Below are positions 36,488 to 48,000 of a stretch of DNA of 64,000 nt, piece after piece. Position 1 is the first letter of the stretch, and the number at the start of each line of letters is the position of its first letter. Source of the DNA: Azolla caroliniana (taxonomy: Eukaryota; Polypodiophyta); the NCBI GenBank assembly GCA_043228905.1, contig JBHGNT010000004.1, forward strand, positions 19,158,001 through 19,222,000, given 5' to 3'. The notes under the pieces are model-generated. The model searched no databases, was not told the DNA's origin, and was given only the letters and a program-made list of their open reading frames with translations. The translations under genes were made by a program, and so were the position numbers.

Positions 36488-37221
36488 GACGTCTCAACTT
36501 ACTCGAGATTTTCGAGTTGAGGGTTTGTAGCACTTGTACCCCTTTTGCTCCAGTGAGTATCCTACGAGGATACATTTCTTCCACTTCGGGTCGAGCTTTT
36601 GACGCTTCTCGTCGGGGATGTGCACGTATGCAATGAAGCCGAATATCCGAACATGTGATAGGTTCGGCTTCTTTCCGAAGATTCTTTCGTGCGGAGTGAC
36701 CTCGTGCATGCCGGATGTTGTGCACCGATTCATTAGGTAGACGGCCGTATTTGCCGCTTCGGCCCAATATGACTTGGGCATATGCTTCTCGTTCATCATG
36801 GCCCGTGCTACTTCGAGGATGTGCCGATTTTTGCGCTCGGCTACTCCGTTTTGTTGTGGAGTGTGTCGGCAAGTGAATTCCTTCCTTTCGAAGATACGCT
36901 GTGAAATCGTCCGAGAAGTACTCCTTGCCGCCATCCGATCGAAGGCATCGTACATGTCGGCCCGTGGCTTTCTCGACTTCATTCTTGAACTTTTGGAAGT
37001 GTCCGAACACTTCGCTCTTTTGCCACATCGGATAGATCCAAGTGTGCCTAGAGAAGTCGTCGATGAAGAGCACGTAATATCGGCATCCGCCGAATGTCGC
37101 CGTTTGGGCCGGACCCCATACATCGGAGTGAATTACGTCGAGTACGCCTTTGCTCACATTCCGCTCCTTCGGAGATGGATGTCGGTGTTGCTTGCCGAAT
37201 TGGCACGCTTCGCATACACCT
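36480..37221 (-). pseudogene. Copia J integrase core, frameshifted
   Basis: Minus-strand integrase: IHSDVWGPAQT and FIDDFSRHTWIYP, then RSDGGKEYFS, all in one frame down to about 36880; NGVAERKNRHILEVARAMM, HVRIFGFIAYVHIPDEKR and KKCILVGY continue in another. At least one frameshift near 36880 and a stop codon near 36490 separate it from the RT frame. The upstream zinc-binding region is cut at the chromovirus K LTR. Confidence 0.9.
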
Positions 37222-37522
37222 TGTCATGATATGGCAAGACTCGAACCCATGACCTTATGCTACATGGGTTGAGCTCTTGACCATTAGACTATATGTTGTA
37301 ATACGTAGAATATTATTTTCTTTTATGTCTTATTATAGAAAATTGATGTATATTCCAAATTTCTTTGGAACATTCTAGAAACTTTAGGAGTATTCCTTAG
37401 AACACTATAAAAGGAGGGACAAGGTATTATTTCGAACCAAATCGGTTCAACGCCAGTCTTAAGCCTCCTAGCTACTGTACATTTTCTTCATATAATATAT
37501 ATCTTTTCTTATTATCACTCTC

Positions 37523-37562
<40 letters not shown>

Positions 37563-37665
37563 CCTCTCACTCACTCTTTCCTTCTCTCGAGAGTTCTTCA
37601 CCTCTCGTAGTACTAATACTTCTTTTAGTACTAATTCCTTCTCTGTCTTAGTACTGTTCCTGACA
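37222..37665 (+). repeat. Chromovirus K 5' LTR
   Basis: TGTCATGATATGGC...GTTCCTGACA. It matches the LTR of element D (50110-50539) in inverse orientation along its full length. Landmarks: tRNA-like sequence at the left end, CACTATAAAAGG near 37400-37413, and a (CT)n tract at 37519-37558. It cuts copia J. Confidence 0.88.
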
Positions 37666-37909
37666 GTTTGAACCGATTTTCCCTACCTTCTGTCTCTCTC
37701 ATTTCCTACTAATCTCTTATTCCTCTTTTCTTTCATCCCATGGCCATTGTTAGCGCTGAAGAATATCAATCTATTTTCTCGGAATTTCAATGTTTGAAAG
37801 AGAAGTTCCATGCTTTGGAACAATAAAACCAACGGTTGTTGGGGGATCTTCAACAAATCTCCTTAGAAAAGCAGCAAACGCAACAACATGGGGAACTTGC
37901 GTTACGCGT
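37666..37909 (+). pseudogene. Chromovirus K leader and gag start
   Basis: After the LTR, a leader of about 75 nt leads to ATG 37741 (MAIVSAEEYQ), which keeps a Gag-like, Gln/Glu-rich frame for about 27 codons before a TAA. Sequence with QQ-rich coding character continues to 37909, where the LTR of element I begins. Assignment to Gag rests on position. Confidence 0.55.
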
Positions 37910-38629
37910 TGTCGTGAAGATTTTTGTCCACGAGCGGAAACCCGAGCAACGAGAGCCAAAGAGCGATGTGCAACGTTGCACACGTACATAATGTATTTGT
38001 AATAATAATAGGGGAAAAGGGTATGGTGCTAGAAATGCCCCATAAGATCCCTAAGGTATAAAGGCGATGTGGTCTTGTGCGCACATCCACGCGAGAGAGA
38101 GAGAGAGGTACTATGCGGTACATAGATACCTAGTTGTTTGTGAGGAGGTGGGAGTTAAGGGCCCATCAATCTCACCCTCCCCAAATCAAGGCAAATATCC
38201 CCTTTGAATGAAAGGGGATATTTTAGTCTCGTTTTTGTAAACGGTCTTCCCTCCTTGTGCTATAAAAGGAGAGGGAAGGCACCATTGTGGGGGTTGCCTA
38301 TTTTGAGTGTGCGAGGTATACCACATAGGTCGAGCATTAGGGTTAGGGTTAGGGTTTCTTTGTCTTTTTCTTCATCTTCGTCGGTTAGGGTTTCGAGTAG
38401 TCGTTTGGTGCGACCTATGCGGCCACCATTTTGTAATCGTTCATTTCGTTTTAATACATCTTGTTGATCATCTTGTCTCCATCTTCCTCTTGTTCGATCT
38501 AATCTCGTGTTCATTCTTCTTCTTCTTGAGCAAAGCTTCCATTCCCTGTCCGATTCCTTCTCCTCCACTCCTTAGTCCAAGACCCCCGTGGTCCCGCCCT
38601 TCTCCACGCACGCGCGTAGCAACGCAACA
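37910..38629 (+). repeat. Copia I 5' LTR (720 bp)
   Basis: TGTCGTGAAG...AACGCAACA. The length and several internal blocks (TGTCGTGA start, TATAAAAGG, CCCCCGTGGT near the end) match solo LTR H at 41435-42152. The TATA box is GCTATAAAAGG near 38261; shortly downstream is AGGGTTAGGGTTAGGGTTT. The element entered the gag of chromovirus K. Confidence 0.85.
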
Positions 38630-38633
38630 TATT

Positions 38634-38651
38634 TGGTGAACCCGACGTGAA
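38634..38651 (+). promoter_or_regulatory. Copia I primer-binding site, probably tRNA-Trp
   Basis: TGGTGAACCCGACGTGAA, four bases after the LTR, is the complement of the 3' end I know for plant nuclear tRNA-Trp (ending TTCACGTCGGGTTCACCA). The match is from memory and is not a database result. Other copia elements here use the initiator Met site. Confidence 0.7.
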
Positions 38652-38673
38652 GAGGCGGCAAGGGAGGAAGGAG

Positions 38674-39330
38674 ATGGAAGACGGAGACATCGCGGAAGTA
38701 ATTACGAGAATGGCAAGGGATTTCGCAAGAAGGAGAGAAAGACGGGAAGAGGCGTACAAGTACGATCGACGCGAGTTCGATCTATGGGATTCCGACGCTA
38801 CATTTCATGTGACCCCCAACATCGAATGGTTTTCGGACTATTCGGACATAGCCAACGACATAGTCTGACTAGGAAACGAGCATGAGTGTGTTATCTCAAG
38901 GATCGGCGAGGTCCCCATCCAATTGCCGAATGACAATACTATCACCCTGCACCAAGTCTGGCACGTACCCGAGTTGAAGAGGAGTCTGGTCTCCATCGGC
39001 ATGCTAGCCAAAGCCGGGTACTGAACGACTCTCAGTGAGTCATCATGGATGATCAACCAATGAAATATGAAAATTGGGAGCGGATGCAAGTACAACAACC
39101 TGTATCCACTAATGGCGATCAATCCAGAGGGCATTGTGAACGTAGCCGAATTGCCAAATTCGAACTTGTGGCATTCGACCATATGTCACAAGCCGGATTG
39201 GATCGGCTAATGGCGATTGGTTACATCCCGAAACTCCAATCGAAGATGGAATTTTGCGAGCATTGTAGTTAAGGGAAATAGACCCGAAGTCCGGACTCTC
39301 TCCATTACGAGTACGACAACCCCTAGAACT
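38674..39330 (+). pseudogene. Copia I gag remnant, protease and pre-integrase
   Basis: ATG 38674 opens 23 leucine-poor, Arg/Glu-rich codons, then almost immediately the copia protease-type block DLWDSDATFHVTPN and WHVPELKRSLVSIGMLAKAGY, followed by GAG-pre-integrase remnants (SQAGLDRLMA, CEHC). Stops lie near 38866 and 39022, with frameshifts. Nearly all of gag is absent between the primer site and the protease, so this was a deletion derivative before chromovirus C cut it at 39331. Confidence 0.8.
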
Positions 39331-39756
39331 TGTCAACACATAGACAAAAGAAAAGGATAGGGGTGTTTAGAAGAAGCAAAATGGAGATATTTATTATTAT
39401 AAAGAGAGGATGTTACACATAATCGTCAACATGCGGACAAGAGGAATTAAGAGAATGAATGATAATGTAGGCTAGAGGGGTCGACACTGGTGTTGAACCG
39501 GAATGACTTGAAATAGTGAGGGGGCTTCAATTTATAGGAGTAGGTGATGCCGCATGCAAGAGCAAGCAATGCCACATGTCATCCCTGCATGAGTTTCCTG
39601 AAATGTTCTAGAATGTTCTATAATGTTGTATGCATACATCTCTTAACAATGACATGAATTATTATCATATAATCTTTATGACCCAGTGGGTAAGGTGCTA
39701 TAAGATTAGTGCTAGGGTCGAGGGTTCAAGCTTTGGCATGATTAGTATTCATGACA
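39331..39756 (-). repeat. Chromovirus C 3' LTR
   Basis: On the minus strand TGTCATGAATACTAATC...TGACA. It is related to the LTRs of K and D in its termini, TTTATAGGAG / TTTATAGTG block and TTCTAGAATGTTC block, but well diverged. The tRNA-like stretch lies at about 39675-39735. Confidence 0.8.
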
Positions 39757-41039
39757 CTATCCCCTTCTTAAACTGATGAGTGTTACGAGTTGCCAGGGAT
39801 GAAAGGCTAGATTTTGCCGGATACTTGCGATGGAAGGCATCGATAAGGGCTTGAGCATTAGTAACATTGTCGACAGGCTCCCAAGTATGATCGTTGGGAC
39901 TGTATCCAAGCCAATCCACCAAGTAATATAACTTATTGCGGATGATCTTGGAATCAAGGATAGCGGCAACCTCCTATTCTGGGCCATCAAATAGTTGAAC
40001 TACAGGTGGAGGTGGCACAACACGATGTGGAATATTGCTAGTGGCACAAGGCTTGAGGCGTGAACAATGAAATACTGGGTGAAGACGCATATGGGTAGGT
40101 AGATCCAAGCGAAAATCCATATAATTTATTTTTGCAGAAATCCTGAATGGGCCTAATCATTGACAATCCAATTTATCACATGGGTGTGTTGTTTGCACAT
40201 GTCATCGTAGAAGCCATACAAGATCTCCCTTTTGGAAGTTATATGGAAGTCGATGTCGATTCGCGACTGTCTTATGGGATGCTTGAGCTTGTTCTAGATG
40301 GGTCAACACCTCTTCTTGAATATGTTAAATGTGGGACACTCGATCTTCGGCAGTTGGATTAGTTGGAACTTCTGAAAATTCTAAGAATTTCAAGGGTGAT
40401 GACCTCTATATGCAAAAAATGTAGTGATCTTACTGGAATAGTGAACGGAATTGTTTTGCGAAATGAAGAATATCGGCCCAATCATCTTGTTGATAGCTGA
40501 TAAAACAACGAAGATATTGTTCTAATGTTTGATTGGTATGCTCGTCCTGACCATGCGAGATCTTGAGTAGAGATAATAAATGCCGCCAAAATTTTGAGAT
40601 GAATTGTGGCTCACGATCACTAACGATGTTATCTGGAAAGCCATGATGTCGAATTACCTCTCGCATAACAAGATCAATTGTTTGCTCACTGTTGATGGTC
40701 TTGGTACATGGTAGGAAATGTGCCATCTTTGTAAAGCGGTTCACCACAGTCAAGATAGTATCAAACCCTCGAGAAGGGGACAAATGGGTAATAAAATCGA
40801 GGAAATAGATTGCCAAGGTTTTGTTGGGATTGACAATCATCGTAACAATCCATAGGGATGGTGACGGGGCATTTTTGTATGACAGAATGTGTCACATGTG
40901 CAAACATGCTCCTCAACAAAATTATGGAGCTTAGGCCACCAAAATGCTCGGTTGACTAACTCTAAGGTCTTTTGAATCCCAAAATGCCCAACCATCTTAG
41001 TGTCATGGAAATGTTGTAACACCTTAAGACGAGAAGATC
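39757..41039 (-). pseudogene. Chromovirus C integrase and chromodomain remnants
   Basis: Minus-strand Ty3/gypsy pol. Integrase zinc-binding region near 41022-40837 (HFHDTKMVGHFG, CDTFCHTKMPRHHPYG); catalytic core 40840-40430 (DFITHLSPSRGFDTILTVV, DREPQFISKFW); chromodomain near 39980-39830 ([22 protein letters not shown], ...TWEP). The chromodomain defines a chromovirus. Frameshifts and stops throughout; RT and everything upstream are absent, cut at a copia LTR (41040). Confidence 0.88.
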
Positions 41040-41261
41040 TGTTGAGCGAGCAAGCTCAACTTGGGCCGGATTAGTTGAGGAAGCCGAGAGCCGGATCGGA
41101 TGGAGACCGATCAGCTAGGCCCGGATGGGCTGAAGAAGCTAAGAGCCAGATCAGACAAAGACCGATCGGCTAGGCCGAGTCAGATGGAATCCAATAGGCC
41201 GCTAGGTGCCTATATTCCAATTTTAGTAAATAGGAATATTATAGGTTTGTAAAAGTTAGTG
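41040..41261 (+). repeat. Truncated copia LTR (F/G family), plus orientation
   Basis: Starts TGTTGAGCGAGCAAGCTCAACTTGG, like the LTRs of F and G, and follows the F LTR to the shared GTTAGTGT, where it stops against the end of the minus-strand G LTR. It contains repeated CCGGAT(C/G)GG and AGATCGG units. Confidence 0.75.
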
Positions 41262-42442
41262 TGCGGAAGCTGGAAGAAACCGGTTTAGTCGGGTAGCAGC
41301 AGAGAATAAAAAAACACATTTCAATGGAAACTTGAGAGTATTTAGCATACACAGGAGAGATAGAGAGACAGAGAGAGCAGAACATAAACTCTATTAAAAA
41401 AATAACACTATGTATCACTCTCTACATACAACGTTGTCGTGAGGAAAACCGGCTACGAGGTGAAACGGGGACGTGGGTGTGTGCACAACCGCGTGCATGG
41501 ATACACACACATTGTATTTAAACTTGTACATAATCTAAGACTAGGCTAGGTCGGCATAATGGGAGAACTTTAATATGGGCGAATTAAATACGTACTCTAG
41601 TCAATCAAATCTCTATCCGAAGCAGTAGAGAATAAAGCATGATGTAGCTATGTGATGTGACGGCCTCTCCCTCCTTGATCTATAAAAGGGGGAAGAGTAG
41701 GCAGGAAGGAGGCATTTTTGGGAAGGGAGAACGAAGTGCTGCCGGACTGGGAGACCGAGCACCGTTCTCTATACTCTTTGTATTCTCTGTTTGTTCTCGC
41801 CTAGGTCGGACGCCTCTGCTTACGTAGGTAGCCCGTGTGCTCCTAGCAAAGGCTCCCCCTCCCATTGCATTTCGGCATTTGTTGTGTGTGTGAGTGCTCG
41901 CTGAGTTCGCGACTCAGCCTGGCTGAGCCGGTTGTAATTCCCTCGTCACCTAATCAATTGTTGGCTTCTGTTTGTTGATCGTCTGGTGTGTTGTCTCAAT
42001 CATGGCTGAGCGGTTGTACCCCGTGCACCTTGATACTACACGCCTTACTCACCCCTCCGTCTCTCCTAACTCTCCTCTTCTTCTTAAGCTCTTCAGTCTG
42101 AGGCCCCCGTGGTTCCACCGAGCTTCACACACGTACGCGGAATATCGCGACAACGTGCTAAACAATACTATTTATACAAGTCCTTAGAAGGATTGATAGA
42201 AGTACTATGTACTTCAATGCTGATACGAGCGGTTGGCACTAACTACGAGGATTGTGACTACCTAGTAGTCTAGGAGTATAGGCTACTACTAGCCTTTTGG
42301 TTCACATGTAAATCCGGCTCTCCGATCCGGCTCACCGATCCAACACACTGATCCGGCTCCTGGTTCCGAATACCATCCGGACACTGATCTGGCTCTGGCT
42401 TGTTTAGCCGATCCAGATACGGTTGAGCTTGCTCGCTGAACA
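41262..42442 (-). repeat. Copia G 3' LTR, interrupted by solo LTR H
   Basis: On the minus strand TGTTCAGCGAGCAAGC... to ...GCTTCCGCA. The flanking parts (42442-42153 and 41434-41262) align as reverse complements to the F LTR (48661-49077); the middle 718 bp is LTR H. Confidence 0.75.
41435..42152 (+). mobile_element. Solo LTR H (718 bp) inside the G LTR
   Basis: TGTCGTGAGG...TATCGCGACA with the inverted ends TGTCG/CGACA, flanked by ACGT at 41431-41434 and 42153-42156. The same family as the copia I LTR (similar length, ends and TATA region, here TCTATAAAAGG near 41681). No internal sequence remains, the product expected from recombination between two LTRs. Confidence 0.8.
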
Positions 42443-42456
42443 CTCCTCCTCAAGCT
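42443..42456 (-). promoter_or_regulatory. Copia G polypurine tract
   Basis: Minus strand GCTTGAGGAGGAG, adjacent to the LTR start; matches the TTGAGGGGGAG of F and J. Confidence 0.65.
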
Positions 42457-44180
42457 CAACTTGAGGTCGGATCGTGGTGTCAGCGTCTACACTAGCTGGT
42501 CCTTTCCTCCGGCTCCTTCTAACATCCTCCTGCCTTACTTGCACTTCTTATCCGGTTTGGTTTTGCTTCCCACGACCCGTCCAATTTTGCGCACCTCATC
42601 CTCCTTGGTCGGCTTGGTTGCTCAACAGGCCCATCACAGCTCCTTCACTGCTATGACTCCGGCACTTGTTGACCCATCAGTTCCTCCATGTCGGTGTCAA
42701 CTTCTGCTGCCTTCTCGTCCGCTTGGAGTTTAGTTGATCCGTCTCTTCTGAATCCAACTGTTGAACCGAATCGGCTTCTTCCGATTCGTTCTAGCTCTTG
42801 TTCGAGTTGGTAGTCTCCAACTCGTCTTCTGTTTTTAGGACCTTCACCACATCGGACCACATCCGGCTCTTGGTCTTCTTCCGGTCTGCTCTGTCCTTCT
42901 TGACTTTGCGGCCGCTACCGCTTGCTCCGACTTGTTCGGATGTGCCGACTCCTTCGGTCGGCTTGACTTTCTTTATCTGCTCATCTCCCCCCTTGGTTCT
43001 TTCTTCCTCTTCGGCTCCTTGTCCGGTGCCATCCGTTCTCCCCCTCAACTTGTCCGATTTGAGCAGCGTGGTGAAGATGTCAGCAACCTGCCGATCTGTA
43101 TGAACATATGGAAGTTCAACTTCACCGCTTAGGACCCGCTCATGGACAAAGTGATAATGCACTTGTATGTGCTTTGTCCGAGCATGGGATATAGGGTTCT
43201 TGGCGAGCTGTATGCTGCTTACGTTGACACCAGGGATCCGGGGTCTCGCAGCAGTCGCCGAAGCCAGATGGCTTTACAGGTGGCAATGGTAGCGCCCTGA
43301 TACTCAGCCTCAGTGCTCGACAGAACCATTGTTGGCTGCTTTTTGTTGCTCCATGCAACAGCTGCGCTACCAAGAGAAAACATGTAACCGGAGGTGGGAT
43401 TGTCCGAACCTTTCCGGATGAACAGTGACGAGTCGGACTTTGAGGCCGAAAACCCCATCTTACGCAACTGGTGCGTGATCTTCGCATTCCAAGCTCAGGG
43501 GGCTTGCTTCAAACCATAAAGCGACTTCTTGAGTCGGCATACTGCCAACTTGTTCATCTCCGATTGGAAACTGGGGGGTTGGATCATATAGACCCGTTCT
43601 TCAAGGTCACCTTGAAGAAACACATTCTTCACATCCATCTGATGAAGATGCCATCCCCTTACTGCAGCAACCGCCAACACCACGCGAACTGTCGTCATCT
43701 TTGCTACCGGAGTGAAGGTCTCGTCGTAGTCGATTCCTTGGGTCTGTGCGTATCCCTTTGCCACTAACCGGGTCTTGTACCGGTTGACAGAACTGTCAAC
43801 ATTGTACTTCACCTTATATACCCATTTACAATTGATTGGTTTTCATTGTCGGGGAGGGTCAACCAGGTCCCATGTGTCGTTGGCATCAAGTGCCCGCATT
43901 TCTTCCTCCATAGCAGCACGCCAATTTGCATCTTTTGCTACTTCTGCATAGCTCTCTAGCTCACGCACTTCCGCCACCTTAGTCATGTACGCATAGTGAT
44001 GCGCCATGTACTCATTGTATCCGTACATCTAGACGGGGTTCTTCTAGCAGATTGAGCGGCGTAACTTTTCGTTAGCCGGTTTGAGGTCCTTCTTGGCCAG
44101 TTCAGACTTCCTTTCTGAAGATCTGTCTTCTTCCTTTCCGGGGTCAGATTCACTCCGATCTGACCCTTCACTGCCGACTG
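42457..44180 (-). pseudogene. Copia G RT and RNase H with internal deletion
   Basis: Reads on the minus strand from the pre-RT linker (MYGYNEYMAHHYAYM near 44028) through [38 protein letters not shown] (near 43500) and SASKSDSSLFIRKG. It then joins directly to TSGYMFSLGSAAVAW of RNase H (near 43398), so the catalytic YVDD segment and the beginning of RNase H are deleted in frame. LSSTEAEYQGA (near 43310) and the Lys-His-rich end follow. Several stops; integrase and gag are missing. Confidence 0.88.
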
Positions 44181-44219
44181 GTCATCCCGACTCAGCCGCT
44201 CAAACAGCCCACTTTAGGG

Positions 44220-45022
44220 TGTCCAACACGTCTCTAGCATGCATCTAGCTTCTCTGCCGTCAACACCTTTGTCAGCATATCCGATCCGTTCTCCACTGTC
44301 TAGATCTTCATAAGAGAAAACTCCTTTTCTTCTACCCTCTCCCGGAGACAATGATATCTCCTCTGGATGTGCTTGGTCCTCTAGTGGTAGGTGGCATTCA
44401 TTGCATGGTGGATGGAACTTTGGTTGTCACTGTAGAGTCACAATTCTTGTTGTTGAATCCCCAAATCTTCGATGAACTCCTTCATCTAGATTATCTCCTT
44501 GCCAGATTCTGTTGTGGCCATATACTCTACTTCCGTGGTTGACAACGCCACAACCTTCTACAGCCTCAATTGCCATGAGACGGCTCCCCTTGCATAAGTC
44601 ATCACATATCTAGACATGGACCGGATGGTATCTACATTAGCCGACATGTCCGAGTGAGTAAAACTTTTAACAAAGGGTTACCGAAGCCGAATTGGAGGCA
44701 AAAGCTCAAGGTGCCTCTTATCTACCGGAGTATCCACTTGACAGGTGCCCAATGCTTTCTACCCGGATTGCTCATGAATCGTCTACCAACTCTGACCATG
44801 TATATGATGTTTGGCCTGGTACATACCATCACATACATCAGGCTTCCGATTGTTGATGCATAGGGAACCTTCATCATGTCAACCTTCTCCTTCTTCATCT
44901 TCGGACATTGTCTCCTGGATAGCTTGCTATTGGTCGGGAGTGTCGAGCCGACTGGCTTTGCGCTTTCCATGCGGATCCTTTGGAGCACCTTTGTCATGTA
45001 CTTCTCTTGTGACAACCACAAT
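44220..45022 (-). mobile_element. E4: fragment of an E1-family copia (RT-RNase H)
   Basis: Reverse complement corresponds to about 23645-24440 of E1: LLWLSQEKYMTKVLQR (near 45020-44970), SLMYVMVCTRPNI, FMSNPGRKHWAPVKWILR, then degraded RNase H and TGCTGACAAAGG near the end. Many stops and frameshifts; no LTR. It lies between copia G and copia F in opposite orientation to E3. Confidence 0.8.
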
Positions 45023-45029
45023 AATTTCT

Positions 45030-48000
45030 TTGTATTGTGAGAATGTGTTGCAGGTCCCGACAATTACAAAGAACTTGGTGTCGGTCAGACAAATCGTCAA
45101 CCAAGGGATGTAGGTCCGGTTAACCCATCTCGGGTATTTCATCGAAGAGGAAGGCCATATCATCGTGCAAGGACGCCAGGAAGGGAGGATGTTCATCCTC
45201 GATACAAATGACATCGGCACCACATTGTTTGCTAAAGGATAGAAGGTCGAATCGTACATCGACCTCTGGCATAAGAGAATCGACCATGTCAACCATCAAA
45301 GGCTTCAAGAACTGCAAATGAAACATGTTGTGTTCGGTTTACTGAAATTGAGTGGCCGGAAGGCCCACTTTTGTGAAGCCTGCCAACTAGGGAAGTAACA
45401 CCGACTTCCATTCCCCAACGAGTGAAATCGGAGCCGAAACAAGCTCGACTTAATCCATTCGGATGTGTGGGGATTGGCACAGAATATGAGCTTAGGGGGG
45501 AGTCAATACTTCATCTCCTTCAATGACGACTATAGCCGGCACACTTGGATCTACCTCATCGAAAAGAAGAGTGAAGTCTTTGACTATTTCTGGAGCCTGA
45601 AAAGCTAAGTGGTGAGGGAAACATAAAGGAAGATCAAGTGCCTGCGGTTGGATGGAGGGAAAGAATATTTTTCCGGCCAGTTCAACTATTATCTTCATCA
45701 AATGGGAATTCCGCGTGAATTCAACTACAGATATACGCTGGAACTAAACGACGTAGCCGAATGGAAAAAACGGTATGTTGTGGAAGTGGCACAGGCAATG
45801 CTGGAGGAGAAGAGCATGCCCAAGTTCTATTGGGCCAAAGCAATTTGGACTGCGGTGCACATCCAGAATCGGATCGGAGAAAAGGTGTCGGCACATGAGT
45901 TGTACTTCGGACAGAAGCCGAATTTGAGACACCTGAGGGTATTCGGTAGCATTGCGTACGTGCATGTTCCAGATGAGAAAAGGAAGAAGTTGGACGCAAA
46001 GTCAAAGAAGTGCATATTGGTTGGCTATTCACATGAAAAGAAGGGGTATAAGTGTTATAACCCCGGACCAAACCAGTTTGAGTAAGCCGAGACATTGTAT
46101 TCGACGAGTCAGCGTCTTGGTATGCTTTTTCGACTCCGACCCCCAACAACTCCGACCTCCCGATTACTGAGGATGAGGCCAGTGAGGAAGACATGATTCG
46201 GGAAGCAAAAGAAGAAGATTTCAGAGCTCTAGATGAGAGTCTTATCTCATTTCGGCCAAGTGGGCCGAATGAAGAGCTGAGACGGCATGACCAGCAGAAT
46301 GAAGAGCCGACAAGTAGTGAAGACTCAGTCGTGCTATCCCCACTCAAGGAACCGAGGAGACAATTCACGCGCAAAGAAAAAGGAAAGATGAAGATGCCGG
46401 AGTATGGCACGGATAAAGCAGAGTTGGATCTGGGAGAATCTGAGAATAATCGGAGCAAAGACGGACCTCAAGAATTGAGGTTGGATACAGCCAAGAGGGC
46501 CTTGAAATTGACTAACAAGAAGTTATGTCGATCTACTTGCCACAAGAAGCCGGTAATCCGGTACGGATATAACAAGTACATGGTGCATCACTATGCGTAC
46601 ATGACGAAAGTGGCAGAAGTGCGTGACCCAAAGAGCTGCGCAGACGTGGCAAATGATGCGAACTAGCATGCCGCTATGGAGGAAGAAATGCGGGTACTCG
46701 ATGCCAATGACACATGGGACCTAGTTGACCCTCCCCGACACTACAAACCGATCGGCTGCAAATGGGTATATAAGGTGAAATATAATGCCGAAGGTTCTGT
46801 CAATCAGTACAATGCATGATTAGTGACCAAGGGATGCGCGCAGACGCACAAAATCGAGTACGACGAGACCTTCACACAAGTAGCGAAGATGACGATGGTT
46901 CGTGTGGCGCTGCCGGTCACAGCGGAAAGAGGGTGGCATATCCACTATATGGACGTGAAGAATGTGTTTCTTCAAGAAGATCTTGAAGAACAAGTATACA
47001 TGGTTCAACCACCCGGATTTCAGTTGGAGGTGAACAAGTCGGCAATATGCTGGTTGAAGAAGTCACTTTACGGCCTAAAGCAAGCCCCTCGTGCTTGGAG
47101 CTCGAAGATCACAAATCGTTTGTGTAAGATGGGGTTTGCGGCCTCCAAATCCGATTCATCCTTGGTCATCTGGATGGTCCAAAAGGTCCGGTGTGCATTT
47201 TGCTATATGTCGACGACTTCGTCTTCACCAGACTCGACCTCGCTGAAATCGGCCACATCAAATCCTAGTTGTCGGATGCCTTTGAGATGAAGGACCTAAG
47301 GGACCTTCACTACTTCCTCAGAATCGAAGTGATCCACACCCCGGACGGAATATTGTTGTCTCAACGACACTACGTATTGAATATGTTGTACTAGTTCGGG
47401 ATGACAAACTGTCGATCCATCTCTACTCCCCTCGACAGAAACCTGAAGCTCCATCCCAACTTGGGACCGGCCTGTGATGAGCAATGGTTCCAACAAATTT
47501 TCGGAAGCCTTATCCACTTAACCATCACCCAAACCAACCTTAGCTATCCGATCGGGGTCATTAATCAATTCATGCAACAACCGACAGGTGAGCATCTATA
47601 GTGCGTGCATCGACTACTGCGATATGTGAGGGGCATGAAGGATTGGGGACTATTGTACCGACACGGTATAGCTGAACAATTAGTCGGCTATACGGATGCC
47701 GACTGGGCCGGAGATGCGTCGGATCGACGAACAACATCTGGCTTCATGTTCTCGCAGCCGACAGTGGCCCTATCGAGCATTGAGGCTAAGTATAGAGGAG
47801 CCACTGTCACGACTTGTGAAGCTCTATGGCTCTGGCGGCTATTGTAGGATTTACAGGTCGAGGTTCCTACTCCGATTCCGATCTACTACGACAACATTAG
47901 TAGCATGCAACTAGCAAAGAACCCCATTTTCCATGCTTGCACGAAGCACATAGAAGTGTATTATCACTTTGTGCACGAGGAGTCTTGAGCGGTGAAGTTG

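Larger units (their letters stand above)
33840..37221 (-). mobile_element. Copia element J, 5'-truncated
   Basis: A minus-strand Ty1/copia element with 3' LTR (34229-33840), polypurine tract, RNase H/RT and part of integrase. It stops at 37221, exactly where the 5' LTR of chromovirus K begins; the gag, protease and 5' LTR are missing from the window. The LTR start TGTTGAGAATCAAGCTCAAC is shared with elements F and G. Confidence 0.85.

Noticed and set aside
34406-36520. Plus-strand open frames opposite copia J
   Set aside because: They are antisense shadows of the RT/RNase H frame on the minus strand.
37222-37310. A functional tRNA gene on the minus strand
   Set aside because: The A and B boxes are suggestive, but the D and anticodon stems are poorly paired and the sequence is part of the LTR in several copies. 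It is treated as tRNA-like only.
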